DNA of 64,000 nucleotides from Roseiarcus sp963833955 (GCA_963833955.1 CAWHZY010000001.1:82408-146407); one strand, 5' to 3'. Positions 18,643 through 27,526 are shown, counted from the stretch's first letter. Numbers and translations: made by a program. Notes: generated by a model from the letters alone, not told the origin.

Positions 18643-18891
18643 GTGACCGAGGTGAGGCCCGACATCGCGACCATGCCGTTCGAAGCGGCGCTCGCCGAAC
18701 TCGAACAGATCGTCGATCAGCTGGAAAAGGGCGCGGTCGCGCTCGACGAATCGATCCGGCTTTACGAACGCGGCGAAGCCTTGAAGAAGCGCTGCGACGA
18801 GCTCCTCAAGAACGCGGAAATGCGCATCGAGAAGATCACGCTTGCCGCGGACGGGGGGTTCAAGGAAGTCGTTCCCCTTGACGACGACTGA
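18643..18891 (+). CDS. xseB: Exodeoxyribonuclease VII small subunit
   Basis: An 82-residue cytoplasmic subunit of ExoVII, which degrades single-stranded DNA from both ends. The family core MPFEAALAELEQIVDQLEKG, LDESIRLYERGEALKKRC and the trailing helix EMRIEKITL are clear. The start is GTG at 18643 with AGGTGG just upstream; the normal length is 70-85. It follows the solute-binding gene closely on the same strand. The large subunit gene (xseA) is not in the window, as is common. Confidence 0.92.
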   Translation: MTEVRPDIATMPFEAALAELEQIVDQLEKGAVALDESIRLYERGEALKKRCDELLKNAEMRIEKITLAADGGFKEVVPLDDD

Positions 18892-19057
18892 CGAGGACGG
18901 GGTCGCATCGCGCGGCGGATTGATCCACTCCAAACGCCGAAACGACGCGTCTTGCGAAACGCCTTGTTAACGCTTTCCGCTCAACGTGTTGAACATTCCT
19001 TAACTCCCGGCCCTGCGTTCCATCGCGAACCGGGCCCCGGGACTGAGCGCGGAAGCC

Positions 19058-19714
19058 ATGCGGACAGTAGCGTTTGTGAGTCAAAAAGGCGGCTCGGGCA
19101 AGAGCACGATTGCTTCGTCCCTGGCCGTCACGGCGCATCAAACGAACGAGACAGTCTGCGTCATCGACATGGATCCGCAAGGCTCGCTCACGAATTGGGC
19201 CAGGGTCCGCGCTGCCGGCGACATCGAGGTCCTCGCGTCTGGAGCCGCCCGGCTGCCAGCTTTGCTCGCCGCGCTCGAGCGCCGGGGCGTGACGCTTGCA
19301 CTCCTCGACACGCCCGGCGCGGAGGGAGCAGCGTCTTCGGCGGCGATGCAGGTCGCCGACCTGAATATCGTTCCGTCCCGCCCAAGCCTGTTTGATTTAT
19401 GGGCGAGCGCTCGAGCGCGCACGGCGCTCGAGGAGATCGGGGCCAGGTTCGTGTTTCTGCTCAACCAATGCCCGCCCGCCCGGCAGACCGCGCGGGTCCA
19501 GGACGGCGTCGAGGCGCTGGAAGAAATGGGCGGGCTGCTCTCCCCGCTGATCCTTGCCCGGGTCGACTACCAGGACGCGGCTCGCCGAGGCCGGGGCGTG
19601 ACCGAGCTCAATCCATCGGGCGCCGCCGCCCAGGAAATGTATGGCCTTTGGCGCTCCATCACGGCTCGCCTGGCGCCAGCCAAGGCTGGGCCCCCCGCCC
19701 GGAAGGCGGCGTAA
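19058..19714 (+). CDS. ParA/MinD-family ATPase (orphan)
   Basis: A 218-residue P-loop ATPase with a deviant Walker A motif KGGSGKST (residues 10-17), Walker A' IDMDPQGSLTNW and Walker B-like LALLDTPG. Length and the absence of an N-terminal helix-turn-helix put it with short chromosomal ParA-like proteins that position cargo such as chemoreceptor arrays, cellulose-synthase or storage granules rather than plasmids. No parB or cargo adaptor gene is adjacent, so its partner is unknown. The C-terminus is basic (APAKAGPPARKAA). Likely membrane- or nucleoid-associated gradient former. Confidence 0.85.
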   Translation: MRTVAFVSQKGGSGKSTIASSLAVTAHQTNETVCVIDMDPQGSLTNWARVRAAGDIEVLASGAARLPALLAALERRGVTLALLDTPGAEGAASSAAMQVADLNIVPSRPSLFDLWASARARTALEEIGARFVFLLNQCPPARQTARVQDGVEALEEMGGLLSPLILARVDYQDAARRGRGVTELNPSGAAAQEMYGLWRSITARLAPAKAGPPARKAA

Positions 19715-20089
19715 GCTCGGGGCGCGAGCATCGCCAGTTAAAATCGGGGCGCTGACGCCAATTCAGCCGAAGCGTCGGCGCGTCCGTCGCAAAAAACTTT
19801 ACGGTACTAACATTCGCGGATAGGTACACGCTCGTCGGTCATTCGGATCGACCTGAGGGCGCAGAAATCTTGCTGTCCAGAACACTCGACAGCCTCGCTG
19901 TCCTGCTTCCGCTATGTCCTGGCCTTGCGTCAAGACCGCCTCGGCTTGGCACGCAGCCGGCCGCGAGAAAGCGCGTCTATGGGCCTCACCCGTCGGTGCT
20001 TGACGGTACGTACAAACTGCTCGCCGCAGAGATTGTCTGGTCCTTGTGAACTCCTGGGCCCACATCCTTTCGAGGTCGCCGGCCGTCTG
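19715..20089. other. Intergenic region with no recognisable gene
   Basis: Between the ParA-like gene and the acyltransferase. Only short open frames in several directions without recognisable products; an in-frame upstream extension of the acyltransferase (from 19925) carries no family similarity. No hairpin-T-run or repeat was seen. Confidence 0.45.
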
Positions 20090-20959
20090 ATGAAGTTTCC
20101 AAACGAATTGCGTCTTCGCTTGGAATTTGCGGCGGTCTGGCTGATGATTGTCCTGGCGCGCGCGATGCCTCTGCAGATGGCTTCGTGGCTCTCCGGAAAC
20201 CTCTGGCGCCTCATCGCGCCGCGCCTCAGTCGGCAAAAGCGCGCGCTCGCCAATCTCGAACTGGCCTTCCCCGAAAAGTCGCTTGGCGAGCGTAAGGCGA
20301 TCGCCGCGGCGATGTGGGAAAACCTCGGGCGAACCTTCGCCGAGAGCTTCCGCATCAGAACGTTGACCAAGGGCGACCGCATCGTCTTCGAGCCCCCGGA
20401 AGGTTTCGACGAAGCAGCAGCCGGCGCAAAGCCCTTTATCGTCTGCGGGCTTCATTTGGGAAACTGGGAAATCCTGGCGCATGGCGGCCAGCGGCTGGGC
20501 GTTTCGCTCATCGGCGTCTATCAGCGCCTGTCCAACCCTCACGTCGAAGCCCTGATGCACGGCCTGCGCGAGCCGCTCTACAAGTCCGGTCTTACGCCCA
20601 AGACTCCCATGGCCGCGCGCGTCCTCCTGCGAGCAATCAAGGATGGCGCCTCCCCGTGCTTCCTCGCCGACCTCCGAGACGACAACGGACCGTTTGTGCC
20701 TTTCTTCGGACAGCCCGCGCGGTCGACGGTCTTTCCCGCGCTCCTCGCCCGCAGGACCGGTGTGCCGCTTTACGCCGGCGCCGCGTTCCGCCGTCCGGGC
20801 GGACGTTTCAGCATTCGCATCATGCCGATCTCAATGCCGCAGACGAACAACAGCGCGGCGGACGCTCTCACGGCGACGAAAGCGCTGCAGCGCCAGTTCG
20901 AGGCTTTTATCCGCGAGGCGCCCGAGCAATGGATGTGGGCCCACCGGAAGTGGGGCTAA
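20090..20959 (+). CDS. Lysophospholipid / lipid A acyltransferase (LpxL-HtrB-like)
   Basis: A 289-residue membrane-associated acyltransferase of the HtrB/MsbB family. An N-terminal hydrophobic helix (EFAAVWLMIVLARAMPLQMASWL) is followed by the active-site motif HLGNWE (H-x4-E class), the acceptor region LADLRDDNGPFVPFFGQPARS and the C-terminal PEQWMWAHRKW typical of lipid A lauroyl/myristoyl transferases. It should add a secondary acyl chain to a lipid A precursor or acylate an ornithine-like lipid. Start at ATG 20090 by homology; the ribosome-binding site is weak (GAGG about 16 bases upstream), so the start is less certain. Confidence 0.87.
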   Translation: MKFPNELRLRLEFAAVWLMIVLARAMPLQMASWLSGNLWRLIAPRLSRQKRALANLELAFPEKSLGERKAIAAAMWENLGRTFAESFRIRTLTKGDRIVFEPPEGFDEAAAGAKPFIVCGLHLGNWEILAHGGQRLGVSLIGVYQRLSNPHVEALMHGLREPLYKSGLTPKTPMAARVLLRAIKDGASPCFLADLRDDNGPFVPFFGQPARSTVFPALLARRTGVPLYAGAAFRRPGGRFSIRIMPISMPQTNNSAADALTATKALQRQFEAFIREAPEQWMWAHRKWG

Positions 20960-21019
20960 TCGCCCACGGTCACGCACGTGCTGGGCCCCGACCTTGTCTG
21001 AATACAGGGGGGCACGCCT

Positions 21020-22411
21020 CTAGCCGCCGAGTTGGGTGCGAATCGTCTCCCCGCCACGCTGAATGGTCAGGTCCCACAGTCGCGCGCGTTCCGCGCAGGC
21101 CTTCTCCAGATCGCGCGTCGTTGCGATCTTCTGGCCGTTGACCGCGACGACGACGTCGCCCTTTTGCACGCCGACTTGCGCCGCGGTCGAATTGTCGCCG
21201 ACCCTCGCAACCACGACCCCCTGGGAGGCGCCGTCGAGCGACAATTCCTCGGCGACCGCGGGCGACATGTTCATGACCTGCGCGCCTTCGAATGGCGAGC
21301 GGCTGTGGATGGTCAACGCGTCACGCGGGGGGATTTCCGGCGCAGCGGCGAGCTTGAGCGGCAGGGTGAGCGCGCGCCCGGCCCGCAGGACCGATAGCCG
21401 GGCCAAGCCGCCGAGAGGCTGAACCGCGAGCCGAAAGCCGACGCCCTCGGCGTCATCGACATTCTGATCGTCGACCGCGGTGATGAGGTCGCCGCGCTTG
21501 AGGCCCGCCTCGGCCGCGGGACCTATGGAGGCGACTGTCACGACCAGCGCGCCCGTCGGGCGGTCGATGCCGAGATTGTCGGCAATATCCTTGGTCAAAC
21601 TCTGCAGACTGGCGCCGAGCCACGGCCGTTTGACGGTGGCGCCGCCATGCAGCGCCGCGGCGATGACGCTTTTCACCATGTTGACGGGAATGGCGAAGCC
21701 GATCCCGATACTGCCGCCGGAGCGGGAATAAATGGCGGAATTGATGCCGACCAGCTTGCCGTCGAGATCGACCAGAGCCCCGCCCGAGTTCCCTGGATTG
21801 ATGGCGGCGTCGGTCTGAATGAAAAAGCCATAGTCGCTGATCCCGACCTGCGTGCGCGCGAGCGCCGAGACGATGCCCTGCGTCACCGTCTGCCCGACGC
21901 CGAACGGATCGCCCACGGCGATGACGAAATCGCCGACTTCGAGCGCGTCCGAATCGCCAAGTTGGAGCACCGGGAAATCCTTGCCCCCTTTGAGCCGAAG
22001 CACGGCGAGGTCAGTGCGCGGGTCGCGCAGCACGATTTCGGCTTCGAATTCGCGCCTGTCGGAAAGCGCAACCTTCACCTGGGTCATGTTTTCGATCACA
22101 TGGTAATTGGTGACGATGAGACCCGACGGGTCGACAATGACGCCCGAGCCAAGCGATTTCGACACCCTGGAATCGTCTCCCTCGCCGCCGAAAAACCGGC
22201 GGAAGATCGGGTCATCGAATAGCGGATTGCGCGCCGCCGTCTCGACCCGCGAGGCGTAAACGTTGACGACGGCGGGAGTGACCTTCTTCACCACCGGCGC
22301 GAAGGAGAGGCGCACCTGGCCTGGACTCTGCGGCGGGACTTTGAGCGCTGTCTCAGCGAACGCGCCTCCCCATATGAGCGAGAGGGCAAAAACGAGCGCC
22401 GCGCGAATCAA
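21020..22411 (-). CDS. Periplasmic Deg/HtrA serine endoprotease
   Basis: A 463-residue S1C protease with chaperone/protease function in envelope quality control. From the proposed TTG start the signal peptide is LIRAALVFALSLIWGGAFAE. The triad is complete: H104 (TNYHVIEN), D134 (RTDLAVL), S209 (NPGNSGGAL). Two PDZ domains follow (about 275-360 and 375-460). TTG at 22411 is chosen because GGAGG stands six bases upstream and it starts directly at the signal peptide; the in-frame ATGs at 22507 and 22540 would add about 32-43 unsupported residues. It is divergent from an HtrA homologue that lacks the catalytic residues. Confidence 0.92.
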   Translation of the reverse strand: MIRAALVFALSLIWGGAFAETALKVPPQSPGQVRLSFAPVVKKVTPAVVNVYASRVETAARNPLFDDPIFRRFFGGEGDDSRVSKSLGSGVIVDPSGLIVTNYHVIENMTQVKVALSDRREFEAEIVLRDPRTDLAVLRLKGGKDFPVLQLGDSDALEVGDFVIAVGDPFGVGQTVTQGIVSALARTQVGISDYGFFIQTDAAINPGNSGGALVDLDGKLVGINSAIYSRSGGSIGIGFAIPVNMVKSVIAAALHGGATVKRPWLGASLQSLTKDIADNLGIDRPTGALVVTVASIGPAAEAGLKRGDLITAVDDQNVDDAEGVGFRLAVQPLGGLARLSVLRAGRALTLPLKLAAAPEIPPRDALTIHSRSPFEGAQVMNMSPAVAEELSLDGASQGVVVARVGDNSTAAQVGVQKGDVVVAVNGQKIATTRDLEKACAERARLWDLTIQRGGETIRTQLGG

Positions 22412-22565
22412 ACCGAGCCTCCGACTGTCCTGAGGCCGCTGATATAGGCGCCTCCAGTCGCACTGCAAAGCATCGGCGAGCCGAACGAAGAATTCTGGCC
22501 TGACCATCTGGCGAGGTGGGCGAGGGTCCCAATAAGACACATCTTAGGCGGCAAAGGAGCTTCCG

Positions 22566-23450
22566 ATGTCAGACCAACCCTCTTCCGCCCTGCTCGCCTT
22601 GTCGACGGCGCTCGCCAGTCTCATCCGCGACGTCGCGCCTAGCCTCGTCACGATCCAATCCGCACGCGCACGGTCAACCGGCTTTTCCTGGCGTCCAGGG
22701 CTCATCGTCGCGGCCGAGAACGCGTTGGCTGACGAGGGCGAGCTTTCGATCCTCGCTCATGACGGCGCCTCGAGCCCGGCGCAGGTCGTCGGCCGCGATC
22801 CGTCGACTGACGTCGCTCTGTTGCGAATCGAGCGGACCGACCTGCCGAAAGCGCCGCCTGCGGCTGCCGCGCCGGCGGCCGGAGCGCTGGCGATCGTCGC
22901 CGGCGCGCGCGAAGGGGCGGCGAATGCGGCGATGGGTGTCGTGTCGTTCGTCGGGCCGCAATGGCGGAGCCTCCGCGGCGGGCTCATCGACGCGCGCATC
23001 GAACTCGACGCGACGCTCGCGCGCTCGAGCGAAGGCGGCCTTGCGCTCGACGCTTCGGGCCAAGCCTTGGGCACGGCTGTTTTTGGACCGCGGAAGCGCA
23101 CGCTTGTCATTCCGACGGCGACGATCGACCGCGTCGCCGACCTGCTTGCGACAAAAGGCAGGATCGCGCGAGGCTACCTCGGCCTTGGCCTGCAGCCGGT
23201 CAAGCTCGACGGGGGCGGGACCGGCGCGATGGCGATCAGCGTCGACGCCAAAGGGCCAGGCGCCGCAGCGGGCGTCCGGCAGGGCGACATTATCGTCGCC
23301 TGGAACGGGGAACCGATCCGTGGCGTCCATCAGCTCGTGCGCGCGCTCGGACCCGACAGTGTCGGCGCGAGCATCAGGCTGACGCTGCGCCGGGGCGGCG
23401 AGCCGATCGAGACGACGCTGACGATCGGCGAACGGCCGGAGAGCCAATGA
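22566..23450 (+). CDS. Catalytically dead HtrA-like (S1C) protein with PDZ domain
   Basis: A 294-residue protein aligned with the trypsin-like domain of the neighbouring Deg protease plus one PDZ domain (about residues 200-288: GYLGLGLQPV, GPGAAAGVRQGDIIVAWNG). The triad is broken: the His position reads Asn52 (GLIVAAENALAD), the Asp is kept at D82 (STDVALLRIE), and the Ser position reads Glu156 (SSEGGLAL where GNSGGAL is expected). There is no obvious signal peptide, so it may be cytoplasmic. Proteolysis is unlikely; a binding or scaffolding role is inferred. Its ATGA overlap with the next gene couples it to a LuxR-type protein. Confidence 0.85.
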   Translation: MSDQPSSALLALSTALASLIRDVAPSLVTIQSARARSTGFSWRPGLIVAAENALADEGELSILAHDGASSPAQVVGRDPSTDVALLRIERTDLPKAPPAAAAPAAGALAIVAGAREGAANAAMGVVSFVGPQWRSLRGGLIDARIELDATLARSSEGGLALDASGQALGTAVFGPRKRTLVIPTATIDRVADLLATKGRIARGYLGLGLQPVKLDGGGTGAMAISVDAKGPGAAAGVRQGDIIVAWNGEPIRGVHQLVRALGPDSVGASIRLTLRRGGEPIETTLTIGERPESQ

Positions 23451-23815
23451 TCGACGAGCCGCCGGTCCTGGTGGTGGCGATCGAGATCGGCGAGCCGGAG
23501 CTCGCGGATCGGCTGACGGCGCTTCTGGGCGACATCCCGGGGCTCAGGCTCGCCGCCCCCGGCGAGCCTGCCGACGCGGCGCTTGTCATCCCCGGCGAGC
23601 CTGAGCCGGGGCCGGACGTGGGCTTAACGCCGCGCGAACTCGCTGTGCTGGCGTTGATCGCCGATGGGGCGTCGAACAAGGCGATCGCGCGCCGCCTTGC
23701 GATTTCGGTCCATACGGTGAAGTTTCACATCGCCTCGCTGCTCGACAAACTCGACGCGCAGGGACGGGCGGAAGCCGTGGCGCAAGGCGCGCGGCTCGGC
23801 GCGATTTGGCTTTAG
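23447..23815 (+). CDS. LuxR-type helix-turn-helix protein with degenerate N-terminal receiver-like segment
   Basis: A 122-residue protein. The C-terminal ~65 residues are a LuxR/NarL helix-turn-helix: LTPRELAVLALIADGASNKAIARRL, SVHTVKFHIASLLDKL. The N-terminal ~55 residues (VLVVAIEIGEPELADRLTALLGDIPGLRL) have receiver-like hydrophobic pattern but no phosphorylatable Asp pocket and are far too short for a full receiver. The start ATG overlaps the preceding stop (ATGA). Coupling to a dead HtrA/PDZ protein suggests the two act together, for instance as sensor/antagonist and regulator (inference). A stand-alone GerE-like regulator is the alternative. Confidence 0.82.
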   Translation: MIDEPPVLVVAIEIGEPELADRLTALLGDIPGLRLAAPGEPADAALVIPGEPEPGPDVGLTPRELAVLALIADGASNKAIARRLAISVHTVKFHIASLLDKLDAQGRAEAVAQGARLGAIWL

Positions 23816-23846
23816 GCGCGCAATCCCCCAGCGCGCGACTTCGCCG

Positions 23847-24626
23847 TTAGGCGAGCTGGCCGACAGCGCTTCGCTGCCGCGCTGAGCGGCGAACAGCGGC
23901 AACGCCAGCCATTCCGCAGAAGCCGATCAGCATCATTGCCCAGGTCGCGGGCTCCGGCGCAGCCGGTGGGTCCAGCACCGGCCCCGTCAATGAGTTCGTC
24001 AACCGCACATCGGCGTACCATGCGGTGTAGTTGGTCTGACGAGTTAAAGACGACAGGATAATCTCAAGATCGTCGCCAGTGTTGGCGGAAGTCGCGGTGT
24101 AACTGGCCACGTAATCGTAGAAGTTGCCGCTGTATTGCATCGCCGACAAGGCAGGATCACCAGTCGCCGGAGTTGCAATCACCTCCGTACCGCCGATCCA
24201 CAGTTCGGCGTTGCCTAAGTCCGCTTCGCCCTTACCAAAGCCAAGATCGATGTTGAGCGTGTAAGTCACGCCAGCCTGCGCGGTGACCCCGGTGATGGTC
24301 TGCGAGACAGTGGTGTTAATGTCGCGCAGCACGATGGGTTCAGGCGAAGCGCCGGCATTGAATACATTGGTCGCCTGACCTATCCGCCACTGACCGGACA
24401 AGGCGGTTTTGGCGTAAGTCACCCCGGAAACCCAGCCAAACACAACATTATCGGCGAGGGCGCAACCGGGACCGTTCGCGCCAGCGCAGCCAACATTCAA
24501 GTAGCTTGCCGCCGTTTGCCCGGCTGGAAACTCATCAAAATTTCCGTTCACAACCGGTATGATGTCCGCGTGGGCGATTGCGCCCCAGGCGGTTATCAAG
24601 GTTCCAGCCAAAAGATATTTTTTCAT
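23847..24626 (-). CDS. PEPxxWA-CTERM sorting domain protein
   Basis: A 259-residue exported protein. Signal peptide MKKYLLAGTLITAWGAIAHA, a beta-rich mature domain (VVNGNFDEFPAG, TYTLNIDLGFGKGEADLGNAELWIGG) of a carbohydrate-binding-like or choice-of-anchor type, and the C-terminal sorting signal PEPATWAMMLIGFCGMAGVA followed by an Arg-rich tail. Such tails are recognised by exosortases and coupled to exopolysaccharide export; no exosortase gene is in this window. The ATG at 24626 follows GAGGAATT. Codon use is slightly less GC-rich than its neighbours. Confidence 0.9.
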   Translation of the reverse strand: MKKYLLAGTLITAWGAIAHADIIPVVNGNFDEFPAGQTAASYLNVGCAGANGPGCALADNVVFGWVSGVTYAKTALSGQWRIGQATNVFNAGASPEPIVLRDINTTVSQTITGVTAQAGVTYTLNIDLGFGKGEADLGNAELWIGGTEVIATPATGDPALSAMQYSGNFYDYVASYTATSANTGDDLEIILSSLTRQTNYTAWYADVRLTNSLTGPVLDPPAAPEPATWAMMLIGFCGMAGVAAVRRSARQRSAVGQLA

Positions 24627-25008
24627 AATTCCTCATCACTACAGGAAAGGAGAGTGACGGCCCTGTGACCCGCCCGCAGCCGCCAGAGTGGTTAAAAGGG
24701 CGCAACGCCCATCGCCAAAATATTACAATAGATGGTTGCACCTTATAGTCAAGCTATACGGTCGCAGCGATCGGATTGCAGAGCCGCGCGGCCCCCGCAG
24801 CCGCTTACTGACTGGAGAGAGAATTGGGCCTCGCGCCGGACTGGTCGCCCTCGGGCGATCCCCGTTCGTTCGTGGTGCGATCTATCTCGTCCGGGCAGCG
24901 GCGTCGTCAGGCGGCGAAACTGCCAAAGAGGCAAGCCATTGAACGAATTAAGCATTGCCTGCGAGCCCGAGCGTGGACCCGCAGGCTCGCTCTTTCGTTC
25001 CCGCGCGC
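24627..25008. other. Intergenic region, AT-richer near 24700, weak stem-loop at 24959-24998
   Basis: No gene was recognised. A stem GCGAGCC/GGCTCGC near 24959-24998 lies downstream of rplQ and could end the minus-strand ribosomal transcript, but there is no following T-run on that strand, so the call is weak. Confidence 0.4.
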
Positions 25009-25422
25009 TCAGCTCTCGGCGGATGCGGCCTGAAGCGGGCCGGAATCCTTGCCCTTGGCCTCGACGTCGCGATCGACGAATTCGATCACCGCCATAGCGG
25101 CGTTGTCGCCGGGGCGGAATCCAGCCTTCATGATGCGCGTGTATCCGCCATTGCGATCCTTGTAGCGCGGACCCAGCACGTCGATCAGCTTCTTGACCAG
25201 GTCGGCGTCGCGCAAGCGGGAAATCGCCAGCCGGCGCGCGTGCAGATCGCCACGCTTGCCCAGCGTCACCAGCTTCTCGACCACCGGGCGAAGGTCTTTG
25301 GCCTTTGGCAGGGTGGTCGTGATCTGCTCGTGCTTGATGAGCGCCTGCGCCATATTCGCGAACATCGCCTGGCGATGCTCAGAGGTGCGATTGAATCGCC
25401 GCTTGGCGTGTCCGTGATACAT
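25009..25422 (-). CDS. rplQ: 50S ribosomal protein L17
   Basis: A 137-residue ribosomal protein. The sequence opens MYHGHAKRRFNRTSEHRQAM and shows EQITTTLPKAKDLRPVVEKLVTLGK and the C-terminal FRPGDNAAMAVIEFVDRD, all typical of L17, with an acidic alphaproteobacterial tail. It is the last gene of the rpsM-rpsK-rpoA-rplQ group. The 150-base gap to rpoA contains a palindromic repeat rather than the usual short spacer. Confidence 0.98.
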   Translation of the reverse strand: MYHGHAKRRFNRTSEHRQAMFANMAQALIKHEQITTTLPKAKDLRPVVEKLVTLGKRGDLHARRLAISRLRDADLVKKLIDVLGPRYKDRNGGYTRIMKAGFRPGDNAAMAVIEFVDRDVEAKGKDSGPLQAASAES

Positions 25423-25477
25423 TTGGCTTGTCTCCTATTCGGGTCTGCGGCCGCCGTGCCAAGGAACGGCCGCTGTT

Positions 25478-25574
25478 TTCTCCCCTCTTCCGCCGGGAGA
25501 GGGGTCGGGGGTGAGGGAAAACCCTCATCCGGCCGACTTCGTCGGCCACCTTCTCCCAAAGGGAGAAGGAAACT
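25478..25574. repeat. Palindromic repeat between rpoA and rplQ
   Basis: Contains TCTCCC...GGGAGAGGGG and CTTCTCCCaaaGGGAGAAGG hairpins, joined by a GGCCGAcTTCGTCGGCC hairpin. The style is that of short dispersed palindromes common in alphaproteobacteria; a related CTCTCCC/GGGAGAGG arrangement occurs at 42481-42540. Confidence 0.7.
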
Positions 25575-26590
25575 TAGTAATGCTCCTCGAACCGCTTGGC
25601 GAGATCCTCGATATTCTCCGGCGGCCAGCCCGTTACCTCCATGCCGAGGTGGAGACCCATCTGCGCCAGCACTTCCTTGATCTCGTTCAGCGACTTGCGG
25701 CCGAAGTTCGGCGTCCGCAGCATCTCGCCTTCGGTCTTCTGGATGAGATCGCCGATGTAGGTGATGTTGTCGTTCTTCAGGCAATTGGCGGAGCGGACGG
25801 ACAGCTCGAGCTCGTCGACCTTCTTCAACAGCGCCGGGTTGAAGGCAAGCTCGGGGATCGCGTGCTGGGCCTCCTCGCGGCGCGGCTCCTCGAAGTTGAC
25901 GAACACCGCGAGCTGGTCCTGCAGGATGCGGGCGGCGTAGGCGAGCGCGTCCTCGGGCGACATCGCGCCGTTGGTCTCGATCGTCATCGTCAGCTTATCC
26001 TTGTCGAGGTCCTGACCCTCGCGGGTGGCCTCCACACGGTAGGAGACCTTCTTCACCGGCGAGAACATGCTGTCGATCGGCAACAGCCCGATCGGGGCGT
26101 CTTCGGCCCGATTGCGGTCAGCCGGCACATAGCCCTTGCCGGCCATCACCGTGAACTCGATACGCAAGTCCGCGCCCTCGTCGAGCGTGCAGATGACGAG
26201 GTTGGGGTTGAGGATCTGGATGTCGCCGGTCGTCTGGATGTCGCCGGCGGTGACCGCGCCCGGGCCACGGCGCTTGAGCACGAGGCGCTTGACGCCATCG
26301 CCCTGCATCTTGACCGCGATGTCCTTGACGTTGAGCACGATATCGACGACGTCCTCGCGCACGCCGGGGATGGACGAGAATTCGTGCAGCACGCCGTCAA
26401 TGTGAATGGAGGTGATCGCCGCGCCCTGCAGCGACGACAGCAGCACCCGGCGCAGCGAGTTGCCGAGCGTCTGGCCGAAACCGCGCTCGAGCGGCTCGGC
26501 GACGACCGTCGCCACCTTGCGCGAGGCCTCGCTCAGAACGATATCGAGCTTCTTTGGCTTAATGAGTTCTTGCCAGTTCTTCTGAATCAC
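25574..26590 (-). CDS. rpoA: DNA-directed RNA polymerase alpha subunit
   Basis: A 338-residue alpha subunit: N-terminal dimerisation/assembly domain (VIQKNWQELIKPKKL, LERGFGQTLGNSLRRVLLSSLQGAA) and C-terminal DNA/activator-binding domain (LELSVRSANCLKNDNITYIGDLIQKTEGEMLRTPNFGRKSLNEIKEVL). The start is taken as GTG at 26590, with GAAGG eight bases upstream; family proteins begin at this residue, so the in-frame ATG at 26617 is rejected. It lies between rpsK and rplQ. Confidence 0.97.
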   Translation of the reverse strand: MIQKNWQELIKPKKLDIVLSEASRKVATVVAEPLERGFGQTLGNSLRRVLLSSLQGAAITSIHIDGVLHEFSSIPGVREDVVDIVLNVKDIAVKMQGDGVKRLVLKRRGPGAVTAGDIQTTGDIQILNPNLVICTLDEGADLRIEFTVMAGKGYVPADRNRAEDAPIGLLPIDSMFSPVKKVSYRVEATREGQDLDKDKLTMTIETNGAMSPEDALAYAARILQDQLAVFVNFEEPRREEAQHAIPELAFNPALLKKVDELELSVRSANCLKNDNITYIGDLIQKTEGEMLRTPNFGRKSLNEIKEVLAQMGLHLGMEVTGWPPENIEDLAKRFEEHY

Positions 26591-26695
26591 GGCGCTAGCC
26601 TTCTCTTTCGACCACAAGCGGACTCAACAGAGCGTTGGTCGACGACGCTCGCATCCGCAACGCGCGCGCCTGACCGGCCGGCGCGCGAAACGCAA

Positions 26696-27085
26696 TTAGA
26701 CGCGGCGGCGCTTGCGCGGCCGGCAGCCATTGTGCGGGATCGGCGTCACGTCGCGAATCGAGGTGACGTTGAAACCGGCCGCCTGGATCGCACGCAAAGC
26801 CGATTCCCGGCCCGAACCCGGACCCGAAACCTCAACCTCCAGCGTCCGCATGCCATGCTCGGAAGCTTTCTTGACGGCGTCTTCGGCCGCCATCTGCGCG
26901 GCGAACGGGGTCGACTTGCGCGAGCCCTTGAACCCCATGGTGCCGGCGGAGGACCACGAGATCGTATTGCCTTGCGCATCGGTGATGGTGATCATCGTGT
27001 TGTTGAACGTCGAATTCACATGGGCGACGCCCGACACGATGTTCTTTCGTTCGCGGCGGCGGACGCGGGTCGCATCTTTTGACAT
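26696..27085 (-). CDS. rpsK: 30S ribosomal protein S11
   Basis: A 129-residue 30S platform protein. VRRRERKNIVSGVAHVNSTFNNT, TPFAAQMAAEDAVKKASEHGM, GPGSGRESALRAIQAAG and the basic C-terminus IPHNGCRPRKRRRV match S11 throughout, with normal length. It is the second gene of the rpsM-rpsK-rpoA-rplQ group. Confidence 0.98.
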   Translation of the reverse strand: MSKDATRVRRRERKNIVSGVAHVNSTFNNTMITITDAQGNTISWSSAGTMGFKGSRKSTPFAAQMAAEDAVKKASEHGMRTLEVEVSGPGSGRESALRAIQAAGFNVTSIRDVTPIPHNGCRPRKRRRV

Positions 27086-27157
27086 TGGGACTATCCTTCA
27101 ATCGCGCTTTGAACCGAGCGCGTCCTACCGGGATTTATCGAAAAAACGGTGCGGCAA

Positions 27158-27526
27158 TCACTTCTTCTTGCCGGCGATTGGCTTCGCCTTGCCCTTGCGG
27201 GTACGGGCGTTGGTGTGGGTGCGCTGGCCGCGCACCGGCAACTGCTTGCGATGCCGCAAGCCGCGATAGGCGCCCAGATCCATCAGCCGCTTGATGTTGA
27301 TCGAGACCTCGCGACGAAGGTCGCCTTCGACCATGTAGTCGCGGTCGATCGTCTCGCGGATCTGCAGAACTTCCGCATCGGTCAGCTGGGCGACACGCCG
27401 CTCCGGTGGGATATGCACCTTCTCGACAATCTCTTCGGCCTTCTTCGGCCCGATGCCGTGGATATATTGAAGCGCGATGATCACGCGCTTGTTGGTGGGA
27501 ATATTAACGCCGGCAATGCGAGCCAT
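27158..27526 (-). CDS. rpsM: 30S ribosomal protein S13
   Basis: A 122-residue head protein contacting tRNA and the L5 bridge. MARIAGVNIPTNKRVIIALQ, HGIGPKKAEEI, RREVSINIKRLMDLGAYRGLRHRK and the basic tail GQRTHTNARTRKGKAKP are diagnostic. It is the first gene of the four-gene group; secY and adk, which usually precede it in Rhizobiales, are absent, and a promoter-like sequence lies upstream at 27695-27722. Confidence 0.98.
   Translation of the reverse strand: MARIAGVNIPTNKRVIIALQYIHGIGPKKAEEIVEKVHIPPERRVAQLTDAEVLQIRETIDRDYMVEGDLRREVSINIKRLMDLGAYRGLRHRKQLPVRGQRTHTNARTRKGKAKPIAGKKK

Noticed and set aside
25511..27082. 523-codon plus-strand frame across the ribosomal genes
   Set aside because: Antisense shadow of rpoA and rpsK; no recognisable domain.
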